64,000 nt of DNA from Alistipes putredinis (GTDB taxonomy: Bacteria > Bacteroidota > Bacteroidia > Bacteroidales > Rikenellaceae), in contig CP091730.1 in assembly GCA_022009915.1 (NCBI GenBank), positions 310,001-374,000 of the forward strand. Direction: 5' to 3'. Below, in pieces: positions 51,655-61,886 of this stretch. The position numbers and the translations under genes were made by a program. The first letter of the stretch is position 1. Each line of letters begins with the position of its first letter. Below the pieces are notes generated by a model. That model was not told the DNA's origin. It was given only the letters and a program-made list of their open reading frames with translations, and searched no databases.

Positions 51655-52138
51655 CTAAATCACCATTTCGCGAATCGTATAGTAGAGCATCAACGCGCAT
51701 GCAATCAGTTTTGGCCCCCGTTCCGAATACGAATGCCAGAAAGGCGCCCGTCGCAACCCGAAAGGCCTGCTCCCTCCGCTGCGGCCGGTCCATATTTCTC
51801 CTATAAACGCTCCGAGGAACGGACATATTATTATTCCCCCATGGCGGAAATACGAAAAACCCCGCGACCGTTCCGAGCATAGCGCCCCACGTCGCAGACT
51901 TCGAACCGCCGAAACGTCGCGTCATGGCCGCCGGCAAACAGTAGTCGGCTGCCGTCACCGCCGCCATAATGACTAACCACACGACAAGAAACCGCCACGA
52001 CATGTCCGAATAGGAGGCTGCCGATACTACCAACAGCGCCGCATAACTTATCGGAGGCCCGGGTATTGCCGGAAGAATGCAACCGGCAAGTCCCGCCAGA
52101 GCCAGAACAACCGCCGCAATGGAGAGAAAAACGTCCAT
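51655..52138 (-). CDS. DUF456 small membrane protein
   Basis: Four hydrophobic segments with GCILPAIPGPPISY near the start and MLGTVAGFFVFPPWG, both typical of DUF456. After the C5 run 51836-51840 (four Cs restore PPWGIIICPFLGAFIGE) two more breaks follow, at about 51775-51800 and at the A4 near 51710. The repaired tail ends LIACALMLYYTIREMVI at 51655. About 160 residues, inner membrane, function unknown. It sits 6 bases after panD on the same strand. Confidence 0.78.
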
Positions 52139-52144
52139 GCGGCC

Positions 52145-52510
52145 CTATTTCAGCAGGCGGTTGGTCGCAGTGTCGGGAAAAAAACTACCCTGCGGACGGA
52201 AACTTTTTCGCGTCCTCGAAATCCATGAGCGCATAAGAGACAGATTATCACCTTGTCGCCGACCTGAACCTTGCGGGCCGCCGCACCGTTCAGACACACA
52301 GCCCCGCTGCCTCGCTCACCTTTTATAATATATGTTTCCAGCCGCTCGCCGTTGTCGATGTCCAGAACCCTGCACCTTTTCGCCCTCTATCATACCGGCG
52401 GCATCCAGCAAATCCTCGTCGATTGTGATGCTGCCCACGTAATTGAGATTGGCCTGCGTAACGGAAGCACGGTGAATCTTGGATTTGAGAACCTCTATCT
52501 GCATTTTCAT
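52145..52510 (-). CDS. panD: Aspartate 1-decarboxylase
   Basis: Pyruvoyl enzyme making beta-alanine. It begins IEVLKSKIHRA, with the self-cleavage Gly-Ser in LNYVGSITIDEDLLDAA. The frame breaks at CCC 52368-52370; two Cs give EKVQVLDIDNGERLETYIIKGERGSGAVCLNGAAARKVQ. Two more breaks near the end lead to a tail reading FFPDTATNRLLK at 52145, matching relatives. About 120 residues. It overlaps panC by 4 bases; together they supply pantothenate. Confidence 0.9.
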
Positions 52511-53343
52511 ACGAAACGAATGTTATCTATGAGTCTAACGTTTCCAGCCTGAACGGCCGCACAACCCTGAATACGGTCGTGTCCAGCCCATTCGGACACC
52601 TTTTCAAGCGTCAGGGCGTCCACTATTTCGAAATATATCGTTTCGAGCAAAGGCTCGGAGTCGATGCACTCTGTCACAAGCTCGGTCACCTGCGCGGGGG
52701 TCATGGACGACATGCACTCGACACCCTTTCGCAAAGCCGCATATATTTTCGGAGCGGCGGCACGGTGCTCCGCGTCCAGAAGCGCGTTGCGTGACGAAAG
52801 CGCCAGACCGTCCTCGCCCCTTACTATGGGACACTCGACGATTTCGAGCGAAAGGCCGAGCTGCGCCACCATCGCCTTGATTACGGCTATCTGCTGGAAA
52901 TCCTTTTCGCCGAAATAGGCCTTGTCGGGCTTCACTATATCGAACAAGCGGCTGACAATCTGGGCCACGCCGTTGAAATGGCCCGGGCGCGTGGCACCCT
53001 CCATCACCTTGTCTATGTTTCCGAAATCGAACACGCGACGGTCCGGTTCGGGATAAATCTCGCTCTCCTCGGGCATGAACACCACATCCACGCCGGCACT
53101 CTCCAAAAGGGCTATGTCCTGCTGCGGAGTCCGTGGATAATTGCGCAAATCGTTCTTGTCGTTGAACTGGGTCGGATTCACGAATACGCTCACCGCCACA
53201 GTGTCGCACTGTCTGCGAGCACGCTCGACCAGCGACAGATGCCCCGCATGCAGGGCGCCCATAGTGGGAACGAGTCCGAGAACGCCTCCTCTTTTCGAAG
53301 AAACAAATTGCTGCAACTCGGCTATCTTTCCTGTTACTTTCAT
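52507..53343 (-). CDS. panC: Pantothenate synthetase
   Basis: 278 residues, intact. It condenses pantoate and beta-alanine with ATP. Motifs: VPTMGALHAGHLSLV (HxGH ATP site), VFVNPTQFNDKNDLRNYPR, FGEKDFQQIAVIKAMV (KMSKS-like lid region), VRGEDGLALSSRN. It precedes panD with a 4-base overlap, so the pathway's two last dedicated genes are coupled. Confidence 0.97.
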   Translation of the reverse strand: MKVTGKIAELQQFVSSKRGGVLGLVPTMGALHAGHLSLVERARRQCDTVAVSVFVNPTQFNDKNDLRNYPRTPQQDIALLESAGVDVVFMPEESEIYPEPDRRVFDFGNIDKVMEGATRPGHFNGVAQIVSRLFDIVKPDKAYFGEKDFQQIAVIKAMVAQLGLSLEIVECPIVRGEDGLALSSRNALLDAEHRAAAPKIYAALRKGVECMSSMTPAQVTELVTECIDSEPLLETIYFEIVDALTLEKVSEWAGHDRIQGCAAVQAGNVRLIDNIRFV

Positions 53344-53508
53344 CTCTCTGACATTGTTTTTTTCAGTCTCCGCAATAGCAATTACGGACGGGGCAAAGGT
53401 AGAAATTAGTATTATAATAACGAACGTTTTTTACAAAAACATATAACTTTTGCAGTCGAATCCCGCCTTGACAGACAACAAACGGGGAGAACCTTTACGT
53501 TAAGTATC

Positions 53509-55542
53509 ATGAGAAAAAAATTTTTCAACGCGATTATTATGACGACACTATTGCTCGGACTCGGCTCGTGCACAGGGCATAGGAACGATGATTTCAAATG
53601 GATTGCGGACCGTTTCGACGACATCCGCGTAATGCGGTACAAGGTCCCCGGATTCGATTCGCTGCCGCTGAGGCAGAAACAACTGATATACTGTCTGAAT
53701 CAGGCCGCCCTCTACGGACGCGACATACTTTTCGACCAGAACAACAAATACAATCTGGCCGTCCGCCGCACTCTGGAAGGCATCTACACGACATACGACG
53801 GCGACCGCACCTCCGAACAGTGGAAGGCCGTAGAGACATATCTTAAAAAGGTATGGTTCGCCAACGGCATACATCACCACTATTCCAACGACAAATTCAT
53901 CCCCCGTTTTTTTCGGAGGAGTACTTCGACTCGCTTCTCGCAGCGACGCCCGACAGCGCCCTGCCGCTCGATTTCGGAAGCCGCGAACAGCTCGTCTCGG
54001 CAATCAAACCGGTGATTTTCGACCCCGCCGTATACCCCACCCGCGTAAATCAGTCCGACGACGCGGATGTGGTGCAGCTCTCATCGGTGAACTTCTACGA
54101 CGGAGTAACCCAGCAGGAGGCCGAAGCATTCTATGCCGCGATGTCGGACAGCAGCGACCCCAGACCCGTATCCTACGGCCTTAACTCGCAGCTCGTCAAA
54201 CGCGACGGGAAAATCGAGGAACGCACGTGGAAGGTCGGAGGAATGTACGGCGAGGCAATCGAGAAAATCGTCTACTGGCTCGAAAAGGCTGCGGAGTTGG
54301 CCGACGGCACTCAGAAAGAGATAATCGAAGCCCTCGTCGCCTTCTACCGCAGCGGCAATCTGAAAGATTTCGACCGCTACAACATTCTCTGGGTGCAGGA
54401 CACTCTCTCCAATGTAGACTTCGTGAACGGATTCATCGAGACGTACAGCGACCCGCTCGGCTACAAGGCCTCGTGGGAGGCGACCGTGAATTTCAAGGAT
54501 GAAATCTCGACCCGCCGCACCGAGATAATCAGCGAAAACGCACAATGGTTCGAGGACCACTCGCCAGTGGACGCACGCTACAAGAAGAAAAAAGTCAAAG
54601 GCGTCTCGGCCAAAGTCATCAACGTCACCATGCTCGGCGGCGACTGCTACCCCCGCAACGCCCATCGGAATCAATCTTCCCAACGCCGACTGGATTAGAC
54701 GCGACTACGGCTCCAAATCGGTTACCATACAAAACATTACCGACGCCTACGACAAAGCCTCCGAGGGCAACGGATTCAAAGAGGAGTTCGTATTGAGGAC
54801 CGAAGACCGCGAGCGCATGAAGAAATACGGTTCGCTCGGCGACAACCTGCACACCGACCTGCACGAATGTCTGGGGCACGGCTCGGGCCAGCTTGCCGAG
54901 GGCGTAAAGGGCGACGAACTCAAACAGTACGGCTCGACTCTCGAAGAGGCACGCGCCGACCTGTTCGGCCTGTACTATCTGGCGGACCCGAAGATGAAAG
55001 AACTCGGGCTTGTTCCGTCGGCCGATGTCGCAAAGGCAGAATACGCGACATACATGATGAACGGCCTGATGACCCAGCTCGCACGTGTCGAACTCGGCAA
55101 AAACGTCGAGGAGGCCCACATGCGCGACCGCAAGCTGATTGCAGAATGGTGCTACGAACATGGCCGCGCCGACAACGTGATAGAGAAGGTCGTCCGCGAC
55201 GGCAAGACCTACATAGTGGTCAATGATTTCGACAAGCTGCGCGAACTTCTGGGCCAGCTTCTGGGCGAAGTGCAGCGAATCAAGAGCGAGGGCGACTTCG
55301 AGGCCGGCAAGGCTCTGGTGGAGAACTACGGCGTGAAAATCGACCGCGCCCTGCACGAGGAGATGCTCGAACGGTACGCCAAACTCGACATCGCTCCCTA
55401 CGGAGGGTTCATCAATCCCGAGTACGAACTCAGGGAGAAGGACGGCCGCGTGGTAGACGTAAAAATCACATATCCGGACGACTACGTTCAGCAGATGCTC
55501 GAATACAGTAAAAACTATTCGGTACTTCCGACCCGCAACTAA
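53509..55542 (+). CDS. Dipeptidyl-peptidase III (M49) with lipoprotein signal
   Basis: ATG 53509; the signal LLLGLGSCTGH has a lipobox. The zinc site is HECLGHGSGQ with the second motif EEARADLFGLYYL, as in the Bacteroides enzyme. Breaks: C5 53902-53906 (one short) gives FIPPFFSEEYFDSL, and C5 54650-54654 (one long) gives YPATPIGINLPNADWIR. About 678 residues. It removes dipeptides from peptide N-termini. The lipid anchor would place it in the envelope, unlike the cytosolic eukaryotic enzymes. It is followed 6 bases later by an M23 peptidase gene. Confidence 0.93.
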
Positions 55543-55548
55543 ACGGCT

Positions 55549-56774
55549 ATGAACGGCAGAAGAATCTTCATATTCGCAGCCCTGCTGGGTCTTTGCCTTG
55601 CGTGCGGTCGCAACGGCGAACCGGCTGCCGAGGAGCAGGAACAGCCCGTTCCGACGCTTTACGGAATAGACTATCGGAACTACTCGCTCATTCAGGGTGA
55701 GCTGGTTCAGGGCGAATCCATGGGCAAGGTATTCGGACGTCTCGGGCTCAGCGCCAAGAAGATAGACGAGATAGACAGAGCCTGCAAGGGCACATTCGAC
55801 ATGCGCACCGTAAGGGCCGGCAACAAGTACACCGCCTTTTTAGAAGGCGACTCGACGGCCCGCTCGCTGACGCATTTCGTATATGAAAAGAATCTGACCG
55901 ATTACGTGATATTCACTCTGCACGGCGACTCGGTGGTGATAACCGAGGGGCAAAAGGAGATTCGCAAGGAGCGTCTAAGAGCTACCGCCACTATAAACTC
56001 CTCGCTATGGAACTGCATCATAGAGAACAACCTCTCTCCCGCGCTGGCGGTCGAAATAGAGGACATTTTTCGCATGGAGCGTCGATTTCTTCGGCATACA
56101 GAAAGGCGACAGTCTCACTGTGATATACGACAACAATTACGTCGATACGCTCAGCGTAGGAGTGGGCCGCGTCTGGGGCGCCGTGTTCACGCACGGAGGC
56201 AAGGACTACTATGCCATACCGTTCAAGCAGGGCGATAAAATCACGTATTGGGACGAAAAGGGCAACTCGCTGCGCAAAATGCTGCTCAAAGCGCCGCTCA
56301 AATATTCGCGCATCAGCTCGCGTTTCTCCAACGCAAGGCTCCATCCGATTTACCGCGTTTACCGGCCTCACCACGGAGTGGACTATGCCGCCCTGCGGGA
56401 ACGCCCGTATATGCAATAGCCGACGGAGTGGTAACGTTCAAAGGTTGGAGCGGAGGCGGAGGCAATACGCTTAAAATCAAGCATCCGCGCAATCTGATGT
56501 CGGGCTACCTGCATCTGCGCGGCTATGCGAAAGGCATCGGCGTCGGTACGCACGTGCGGCAGGGGCAGCTCATCGGCTACGTCGGCAGCACGGGAGCATC
56601 GACCGGACCTCATCTGGATTTCAGATTATGGAAAGGCGGAAAACCGATAGACCCGCTCAAAGCCCCGTCGGAACCCACAGAACCGATATCGGCAGAGAAC
56701 ATGACGGCGTTTTCTTTTCGTCAGGCAGAGCATAATGGACGAATTGGCCGGCCATGCCGACTCGACGCGCCTAA
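55549..56774 (+). CDS. M23-family (LytM) peptidoglycan endopeptidase
   Basis: Lipoprotein-like signal (LLGLCLACGRNG), then a LysM-like/coiled N-terminal region (VFGRLGLSAKKIDEIDRA) and a C-terminal LytM domain: HHGVDYAAPAGTPVYA (HxxxD), then GPHLDFRLWKGGKPIDPL. Breaks: T5 56066-56070 (four Ts give AWSVDFFGIQKGDSL) and CCC 56391-56393 (four Cs). After IDPLKAPSEP the frame runs on without similarity. The true stop is unclear, so the end given is approximate. It probably trims cell-wall cross-links. Confidence 0.85.
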
Positions 56775-57050
56775 TCGTGCAGTCTCGACTCGATTCCCGC
56801 AGCCATACGGACGCTCGACATTACGGAAAATACCGGAAAATAACTTTCAGCAGAACCGCGGTTTCGTAGAAGGGGCATTTCCGTGCTGCAATAAAACGCA
56901 CGTTCACGCCACAATGCCGACGATACCGGAAATACGACGGGCGGCATTCGGCCGAATCTCGCGGCATTTTTCTCTTCTGCAAGAAACTTGCTCCGTGCCA
57001 TTATATCAAGCGGCCGGCACGCACGGAAAGATCCCGGCAAAGGCAATCGC

Positions 57051-57086
57051 AAAAATACGGTTATCGAAAACGATAACCGTATTTTT
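57051..57086. terminator. Bidirectional terminator
   Basis: Perfect 16-bp stem AAAAATACGGTTATCG/CGATAACCGTATTTTT with an AAAA loop, between the M23 gene and the Cys-rich lipoprotein. The stretch 56775-57050 shows no gene that I can support. Confidence 0.9.
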
Positions 57087-57104
57087 CATATCGACCGGAC
57101 AGCC

Positions 57105-57374
57105 TTACTCAGCCGCAGTCTCGGCAGCGCATGCGCCTTCGCATGCCTGAGCCTCCGAGCAGCAAGCCTCTTTCTCGCATTTGCAAGAATCGCAGCCCTC
57201 TGCACACTTCTCGGCGCAAGCGCAAGGTTCGCAAGCACAAGAATCGCAAGCACATTCAGAAACTACTTCGGTAGCCTCGACGCTCTCAGCGGCAGCAGTA
57301 GCCTTCTTGGCCGAATTTCCGCAGCATGCTGCAAACAATGCAACAACTGCCAACAAAGAAAATACCTTTTTCAT
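57105..57374 (-). CDS. Very cysteine-rich small lipoprotein
   Basis: 89 residues, intact. A signal peptide with lipobox (FAACCGN) is followed by an Ala/Glu-rich linker and a tail with 14 cysteines in CxC, CxxC and CC spacing (e.g. CACDSCACEPCAC). With the two at the lipobox there are 16 Cys. Composition suggests metal binding, metallothionein-like, but outside the inner membrane; no family recognised. It has its own terminator and seems monocistronic. Role unknown. Confidence 0.75.
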   Translation of the reverse strand: MKKVFSLLAVVALFAACCGNSAKKATAAAESVEATEVVSECACDSCACEPCACAEKCAEGCDSCKCEKEACCSEAQACEGACAAETAAE

Positions 57375-57410
57375 GATTAAATGTTTTTTTAATTTGGGTT
57401 TATTGTCGTT

Positions 57411-57872
57411 CTATTTTTTAAGTTCATCGATAGAAATCACCGCATCCACCATTATCGACTTCGGAAACACGCCCTTCACACGTCCCCAAAGCGTTATGGC
57501 TTCCTCGTAGCTCACGCAGTTGCCGACCTTCACCTTGAAATACGGCGTTTCGTAATCCAAATAGGCCGGAATGTCGGGAAAGGTTTCACGGAACTGCACC
57601 ATGGCTTTCTCGGCATTGGCTCGCGCATTCTGGCTGTTGTCGCTGTACACGCACACCCTGTGGCCGCGAATCTTGTCCGTGCGGGCGATTCCGTCCATCC
57701 GAGCTATGACGGCTGCGGCGCTCGGCTGTTCTATTACCCGCACCGTCGAGGAGTAGAGAGTGTCCGGAGCCGCCAGCCTTGCGCGGAACTGCGCGACATT
57801 TTGAGCTTCAAGCCCCGAGACGGCGGATACGACCGCCAGAAACGCTACCGATTTCTTCACTTTCGTCTCCAT
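57411..57872 (-). CDS. SPOR-domain secreted protein
   Basis: 153 residues. Signal peptide (VAFLAVVSAVSGLEAQ), then a C-terminal SPOR-like repeat: VCVYSDNSQNARANAEKAMVQFRETFPDIPAYLDYETPYFKVKVGNCVSYEEA folds as two beta-alpha-beta units. SPOR domains bind denuded septal peptidoglycan. Intact. It lies 36 bases upstream of the Cys-rich lipoprotein on the same strand; a -7 element TATCTTTG is at 57887-57894. Confidence 0.8.
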   Translation of the reverse strand: METKVKKSVAFLAVVSAVSGLEAQNVAQFRARLAAPDTLYSSTVRVIEQPSAAAVIARMDGIARTDKIRGHRVCVYSDNSQNARANAEKAMVQFRETFPDIPAYLDYETPYFKVKVGNCVSYEEAITLWGRVKGVFPKSIMVDAVISIDELKK

Positions 57873-57886
57873 TTGGTTTCACGCGT

Positions 57887-57894
57887 CAAAGATA
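57887..57894 (-). promoter_or_regulatory. Putative promoter of the SPOR gene (-7 TATCTTTG)
   Basis: TAnnTTTG match on the minus strand 15 bases before the ATG at 57872, giving a very short leader. Confidence 0.45.
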
Positions 57895-58013
57895 GCACAA
57901 AAAAATTTAAAAAAATTGTTTCACTTAAAGTTTTATTTTTTTCGTTCCTTTGTTCCTATTTTTTTACCGAGACCCGCCCCTTTATGCCAATGAAAGACAG
58001 TGCTTTGACGCTG

Positions 58014-58344
58014 TCACGAGCATACAGACGCGAAAAACGCCGACACGGCAGCCATATCGTAAATTTCCATATCGGCCGCAAGCGACACCTGCGAAATGCT
58101 CCTCGCAGCAATGTTCACCGGTTCCGAGAGTTCGATGCGGCACATTCTGCGGCCGCGATACATTATCACCGCATCAGCACTTCGGAGTTCAACCGCCCTG
58201 TCAAAGCCGCTGCGCACCGTCACACCGGCATCCAAACGTCTCAAATGCTCGGTATGCAGAGTGTCCAGACGCAGGATTTCCACCTTCCGGCCGATCCCGC
58301 AGCCGACGAGCAAAAAGCAGAAGTATGACCGCTATTCTCCTCAC
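58014..58344 (-). CDS. Small lipoprotein downstream of menG
   Basis: GTG start at 58344 overlapping the menG stop (GTGA). With A4 instead of A5 at 58312-58316 it reads RIAVILLLLLVGCGIGRKVEILRLDTLHTEHLRR, a lipoprotein signal with Cys, then about 90 residues including VIMYRGRRMCRIELSEPVNI. No family recognised. The tight overlap suggests co-expression with menG. Confidence 0.6.
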
Positions 58345-59057
58345 TTTTTCACCCCGACGTATATGTATGCCACCCCGAACATTAGTTTCACGCTCTTCAC
58401 CTCATCGAATCCCGCACCGCGCATCATACTTTCGAACTTCTCGCGCGAGGGGAACTCGTCCACCGAACAGGGCAAGTACTCGTAAGCCTTTCTGTCTCCC
58501 GAAACCACCCCGCCGATAACCGGCAGAATCCTGTGGAAATAGAAACGGAACAACGGAGCGAATATTACTCCGTCGGGAACGGAAAATTCGAGCACATAGC
58601 AACTGCCGCCCGGCACCAGCACCCTGTGCATCTGCCGCAGTCCGGCTTCCATGTCCTGAAAGTTGCGGACGCCGAATGCCACGGTCAGGCAATCCGCCGA
58701 ACAATCCTCCGACGGCAGATTCTCGGCATCGCCTGCAATCAGCCTTATCCTGTCGCCGAGCCCGGCACGCTCCACCTTTCTGCGGCCTATCTCTATCATG
58801 GCCTCGCTCAAATCGACGCCCACCACCTCGGCTCCGCTGCGGCGTGCCAAATCTATTGCCAAATCGGCAGTTCCGGTCGCGACGTCTATCGCATGCACCG
58901 CGCCGCGCTGCGTCGCCATTTTCACCACGCGACGGCGCCACAGGCTGTCCAGTCCGAAAGACAACAAACTGTTCAGACGGTCGTATGCGGGAGCGATGTT
59001 GTCGAACATAGCGCGTACCTGCTGTTTTTTCGATTGAGAGGAGGCGTAAGGTTTCAT
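58341..59057 (-). CDS. menG: Demethylmenaquinone methyltransferase
   Basis: 238 residues, intact. SAM-dependent methyltransferase: MFDNIAPAYDRLNSLLSFGLDSLWRR, VATGTADLAIDLARR (motif I), VGVDLSEAM, DCLTVAFGVRNF and LPVIGGVVSGDRKAYEYLP, the UbiE/MenG signature. Last step of menaquinone synthesis. The start is directly after the LolC/E-like gene stop. Confidence 0.95.
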   Translation of the reverse strand: MKPYASSQSKKQQVRAMFDNIAPAYDRLNSLLSFGLDSLWRRRVVKMATQRGAVHAIDVATGTADLAIDLARRSGAEVVGVDLSEAMIEIGRRKVERAGLGDRIRLIAGDAENLPSEDCSADCLTVAFGVRNFQDMEAGLRQMHRVLVPGGSCYVLEFSVPDGVIFAPLFRFYFHRILPVIGGVVSGDRKAYEYLPCSVDEFPSREKFESMMRGAGFDEVKSVKLMFGVAYIYVGVKK

Positions 59058-60311
59058 CTACTGATAACGTAAGGTTTTATCCGGTTTTATTTTGGAAATT
59101 ATCGTAACTGGGACAGCCAGCAGTGCGAGAATGACGGCGGCTGCACCGACATCGAGCAGAACCACGCTGAGGGGATTCAAATCGATAGGCACCCACGAAA
59201 GAAAATACCCGCTCTGGTCGAGCCTTTGACCGCATGCGTATATTTCTGCAAGAGCGCCAGAGCGATACCCGCCGCATCGCCTATCAGAATGCCGAGGGCA
59301 AGCAGATAGGCCGAACGGATGACAAACACGCGCTGCACGGCACCGTTAGGCATACCCAGCGCTTTCAGCACGCCTATCATGCGGGTACGTTCGAGAAGTA
59401 TGATTAAGAGCGCCGAAATCATGTTGAACAGCGCAACCACAATCATCACCGTTATAATCACCGCGGCATTGACGTTATGCGCCCTGAGCCAGTCGAAAAG
59501 ATTGGGATACGACGAAACCGCATCCTCGACCGACAGCGGCCTGTCCGGGTCCGCATAATCCGAGACGACGTCAGCCACGCGGTCGGCGAACTGCTCCAAT
59601 TTTCCGAAATCGGTCGTATTGATTTCGTATCCCGTAATCATGTTCTCGTCCCAGCCGCAAAGCCGCCTCACGCTGGCAATCTCCGTAATGGCCGTCACCC
59701 TGTCCATCTCTTCCAGTCCGGACGAATATATGCCGCTTACGCGGAAGCGGTCCCTTCGCACCGAGTGCCCGTCCTGCAAAAACATCATCTGCACGACATC
59801 GCCCACGGAAAGGGCGAGCATCGAAGCCATGGACTGCGAAAGAAGAATCTGCTTGTGCCGTACCGAATCGTTTATCTCCGGAAAGGAGCCTTCGACCATA
59901 TTGCGCTCGAAGAAACTGCGGTCGTAATTTTCGTCCACACCTTTGAGCAACACTCCCTGCATGGCATCGTCGGTCTTTATTATGCCGCCCTTGACGGCGA
60001 ATGCCGAAATATCGCGGAAGTTCTCTATGCGCGAAACGGCCTTTTTCCATCTCCGCATCGCGCCTTATGGGAACGGACTCCAACGAATTTCCCGAATCGG
60101 CGCCGAGCACCCTGACATGAGCCGTAAAGGCGCACAGTTTGGACGTTATCTCGCTGCGGAATCCGGCGATTACCGCCACGGCGATTATCATCACCGCAGT
60201 GCTTACGGCCGACGTGGCGACGGCAATCCGCTGCATGACCCTCCCGCCGCTTCCGCCTTTGGACGAAGCTATGCGCGAGGCGATGAAAAATTCGGTTTTT
60301 CGCCTGCCCAT
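59058..60311 (-). CDS. LolC/E-like ABC transporter permease (FtsX/MacB family)
   Basis: ATG 60311 (MGRRKTEFFIASRIA), first membrane helix, a large periplasmic domain (GVDENYDRSFFERNMVEGSFPE; FRVSGIYSSGLEEMDRV), then three more helices with ISALLIILLERTRMIGVLKALGMPNGAVQR. T5 60042-60046 (four) restores EMEKAVSRIENFRD. A break near 59220 leads to the end ILALLAVPVTIISKIKPDKTLRYQ at 59058. About 415 residues. It extracts lipoproteins for LolA or acts in a related transport. No ATPase gene is adjacent. Confidence 0.88.
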
Positions 60312-60385
60312 GAAATTTACGCCTTTCGATGAGTGCAAAATAAGGTAAAATTCGTACCTTTACCAAAAATTCGGATTCATTTGTT

Positions 60386-61149
60386 ATGAACAAGACAGTA
60401 TTGATTACCGGTGCCACGTCCGGCATAGGCTATGCTACGGCAAACGTTTTCGCGGAAGAAGGATGCAACCTGATTCTGACGGGCAGACGGGCCGAACGGC
60501 TGAAAAGCCTGAAAAAGGAAATCGAGGAGAGATGCGGCGTGGAAGTCGCGGCTCTTAGTTTCGACATACGCGACCGTTACGCCTGCAAGGCCGCCATGGA
60601 GTCGCTGCCCGAAAAATTCCGCACCGTGGACATTCTGGTAAACAACGCCGGACTTGCCTCCGGACTCGAACATATAAACGAAGGCGACATCTCGGACTGG
60701 GAAGCCATGATAGACACCAATGTAAAGGGGCTTCTGTACATAACCCGCATAGTGTCCAACATGATGATTCGACAGGGCGGAGGCCACATAATCAATCTGG
60801 GTTCGATAGCCGGAACGCAGCCCTACGAGAACGGCTCGGTATACTGCGCCTCGAAACACGCCGTGCACGCACTAAGCCAGACGATGCGCATAGACCTGCT
60901 CTCGCACGGCATCCGCGTAACGGAGATTCGCCCCGGAATGGTGGAGACCGAGTTCTCGATAGTGCGGTTCCACGGCGACAGACAGCGTGCCGACAACGTG
61001 TACCGAGGCGTCGAACCTCTGCGCGGCGAGGACATAGCCGACACAATCGTATGGGCGGCATCGCAACCCGCGCATATCAATATCGACGAAATCGTGATTA
61101 CCCCCCACGCAGCAGGCCAACGCATATTATACGTTCAGAAAAACAATAA
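60386..61149 (+). CDS. SDR-family oxidoreductase (YdfG-like)
   Basis: TGATSGIGYATAN (NAD(P) site), NNAG, and catalytic Ser (LGSIAGTQPY) and Tyr-Lys (YCASKHA). It reads to ITP, then C6 61101-61106 should be five, giving ITPTQQANAYYTFRK, and A5 61139-61143 one shorter gives a stop at 61149. Unrepaired, it runs to 61342 over the next gene. About 253 residues. It resembles serine/3-hydroxy acid dehydrogenases; substrate unknown. Confidence 0.88.
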
Positions 61150-61208
61150 ACCCGAGCACAAAGCGTTCTCGAATTATAAAAATCAGAAACTCAAAACAAC
61201 GGAAAAAC

Positions 61209-61886
61209 ATGTCGATAGAGTGGTTTCTCATAATCGTAATAGGTGTGGTCGGACTCATCGTCCAAGCCCGCCTGCAATACGTCTTCAACAAATACTCGCG
61301 CGTAATGTTCCCGGGCGGACTTACCGGCCGCGAAGTGGCTGAAAAGATGCTGCGCGACAACGGCATTACGGACGTCACGGTCACCTCGACAAGCGGACAC
61401 CTGACCGACCACTACAACCCGCAGACCCGTACCGTGAACCTCAGTCAGAGCGTCTACGGCAGCAACAGCGTGGCGGCAGCGGCCGTAGCGGCACACGAAT
61501 GCGGCCATGCAGTGCAGGACGCCGTCGGATACGCACCGCTCAGAATGCGTTCGGCTCTTGTTCCCGCCATACAGTTCTCCTCGACGTGGTCCACATGGGT
61601 GATAGTCGCAGGAATACTCGTAATCAACACGTTCCCGTATCTGTTCTGGGCCGGCATCGCCATGATAGCCGTCTCGGCCCTGTTCTCCATAGTCACGCTG
61701 CCGGTGGAATACAACGCTTCGGCAAGAGCCATGAAGTGGCTCGAAAGCAGCGGCACACTGCAAGGCCAGTCTCTCGTACAGGCCCGCACGGCACTTTCGT
61801 GGGCGGCCCGCACGTATTTGGTCGCCGCACTCAGCGCCATAGCCACCCTGCTCTACTACCTGAGCATCGCCCGCCGGAACAGCTAA
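61209..61886 (+). CDS. Membrane zinc metallopeptidase (YugP/PF04298 type)
   Basis: 225 residues, intact. N-terminal helix, then TGREVAEKMLRDNGI and YNPQTRTVNLSQSVYGSNSVAAAAVAAHECGHAVQD, the HExxH-like HECGH zinc site, then three membrane helices and VEYNASARAMKWL. Inner membrane, substrate unknown. Confidence 0.92.
   Translation: MSIEWFLIIVIGVVGLIVQARLQYVFNKYSRVMFPGGLTGREVAEKMLRDNGITDVTVTSTSGHLTDHYNPQTRTVNLSQSVYGSNSVAAAAVAAHECGHAVQDAVGYAPLRMRSALVPAIQFSSTWSTWVIVAGILVINTFPYLFWAGIAMIAVSALFSIVTLPVEYNASARAMKWLESSGTLQGQSLVQARTALSWAARTYLVAALSAIATLLYYLSIARRNS

Noticed and set aside
60386..61342. A 318-residue SDR overlapping the start of the metallopeptidase gene
   Set aside because: The extra C-terminus has no family match. 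Correcting C6 61101-61106 and A5 61139-61143 yields a normal-length SDR ending before the next gene.
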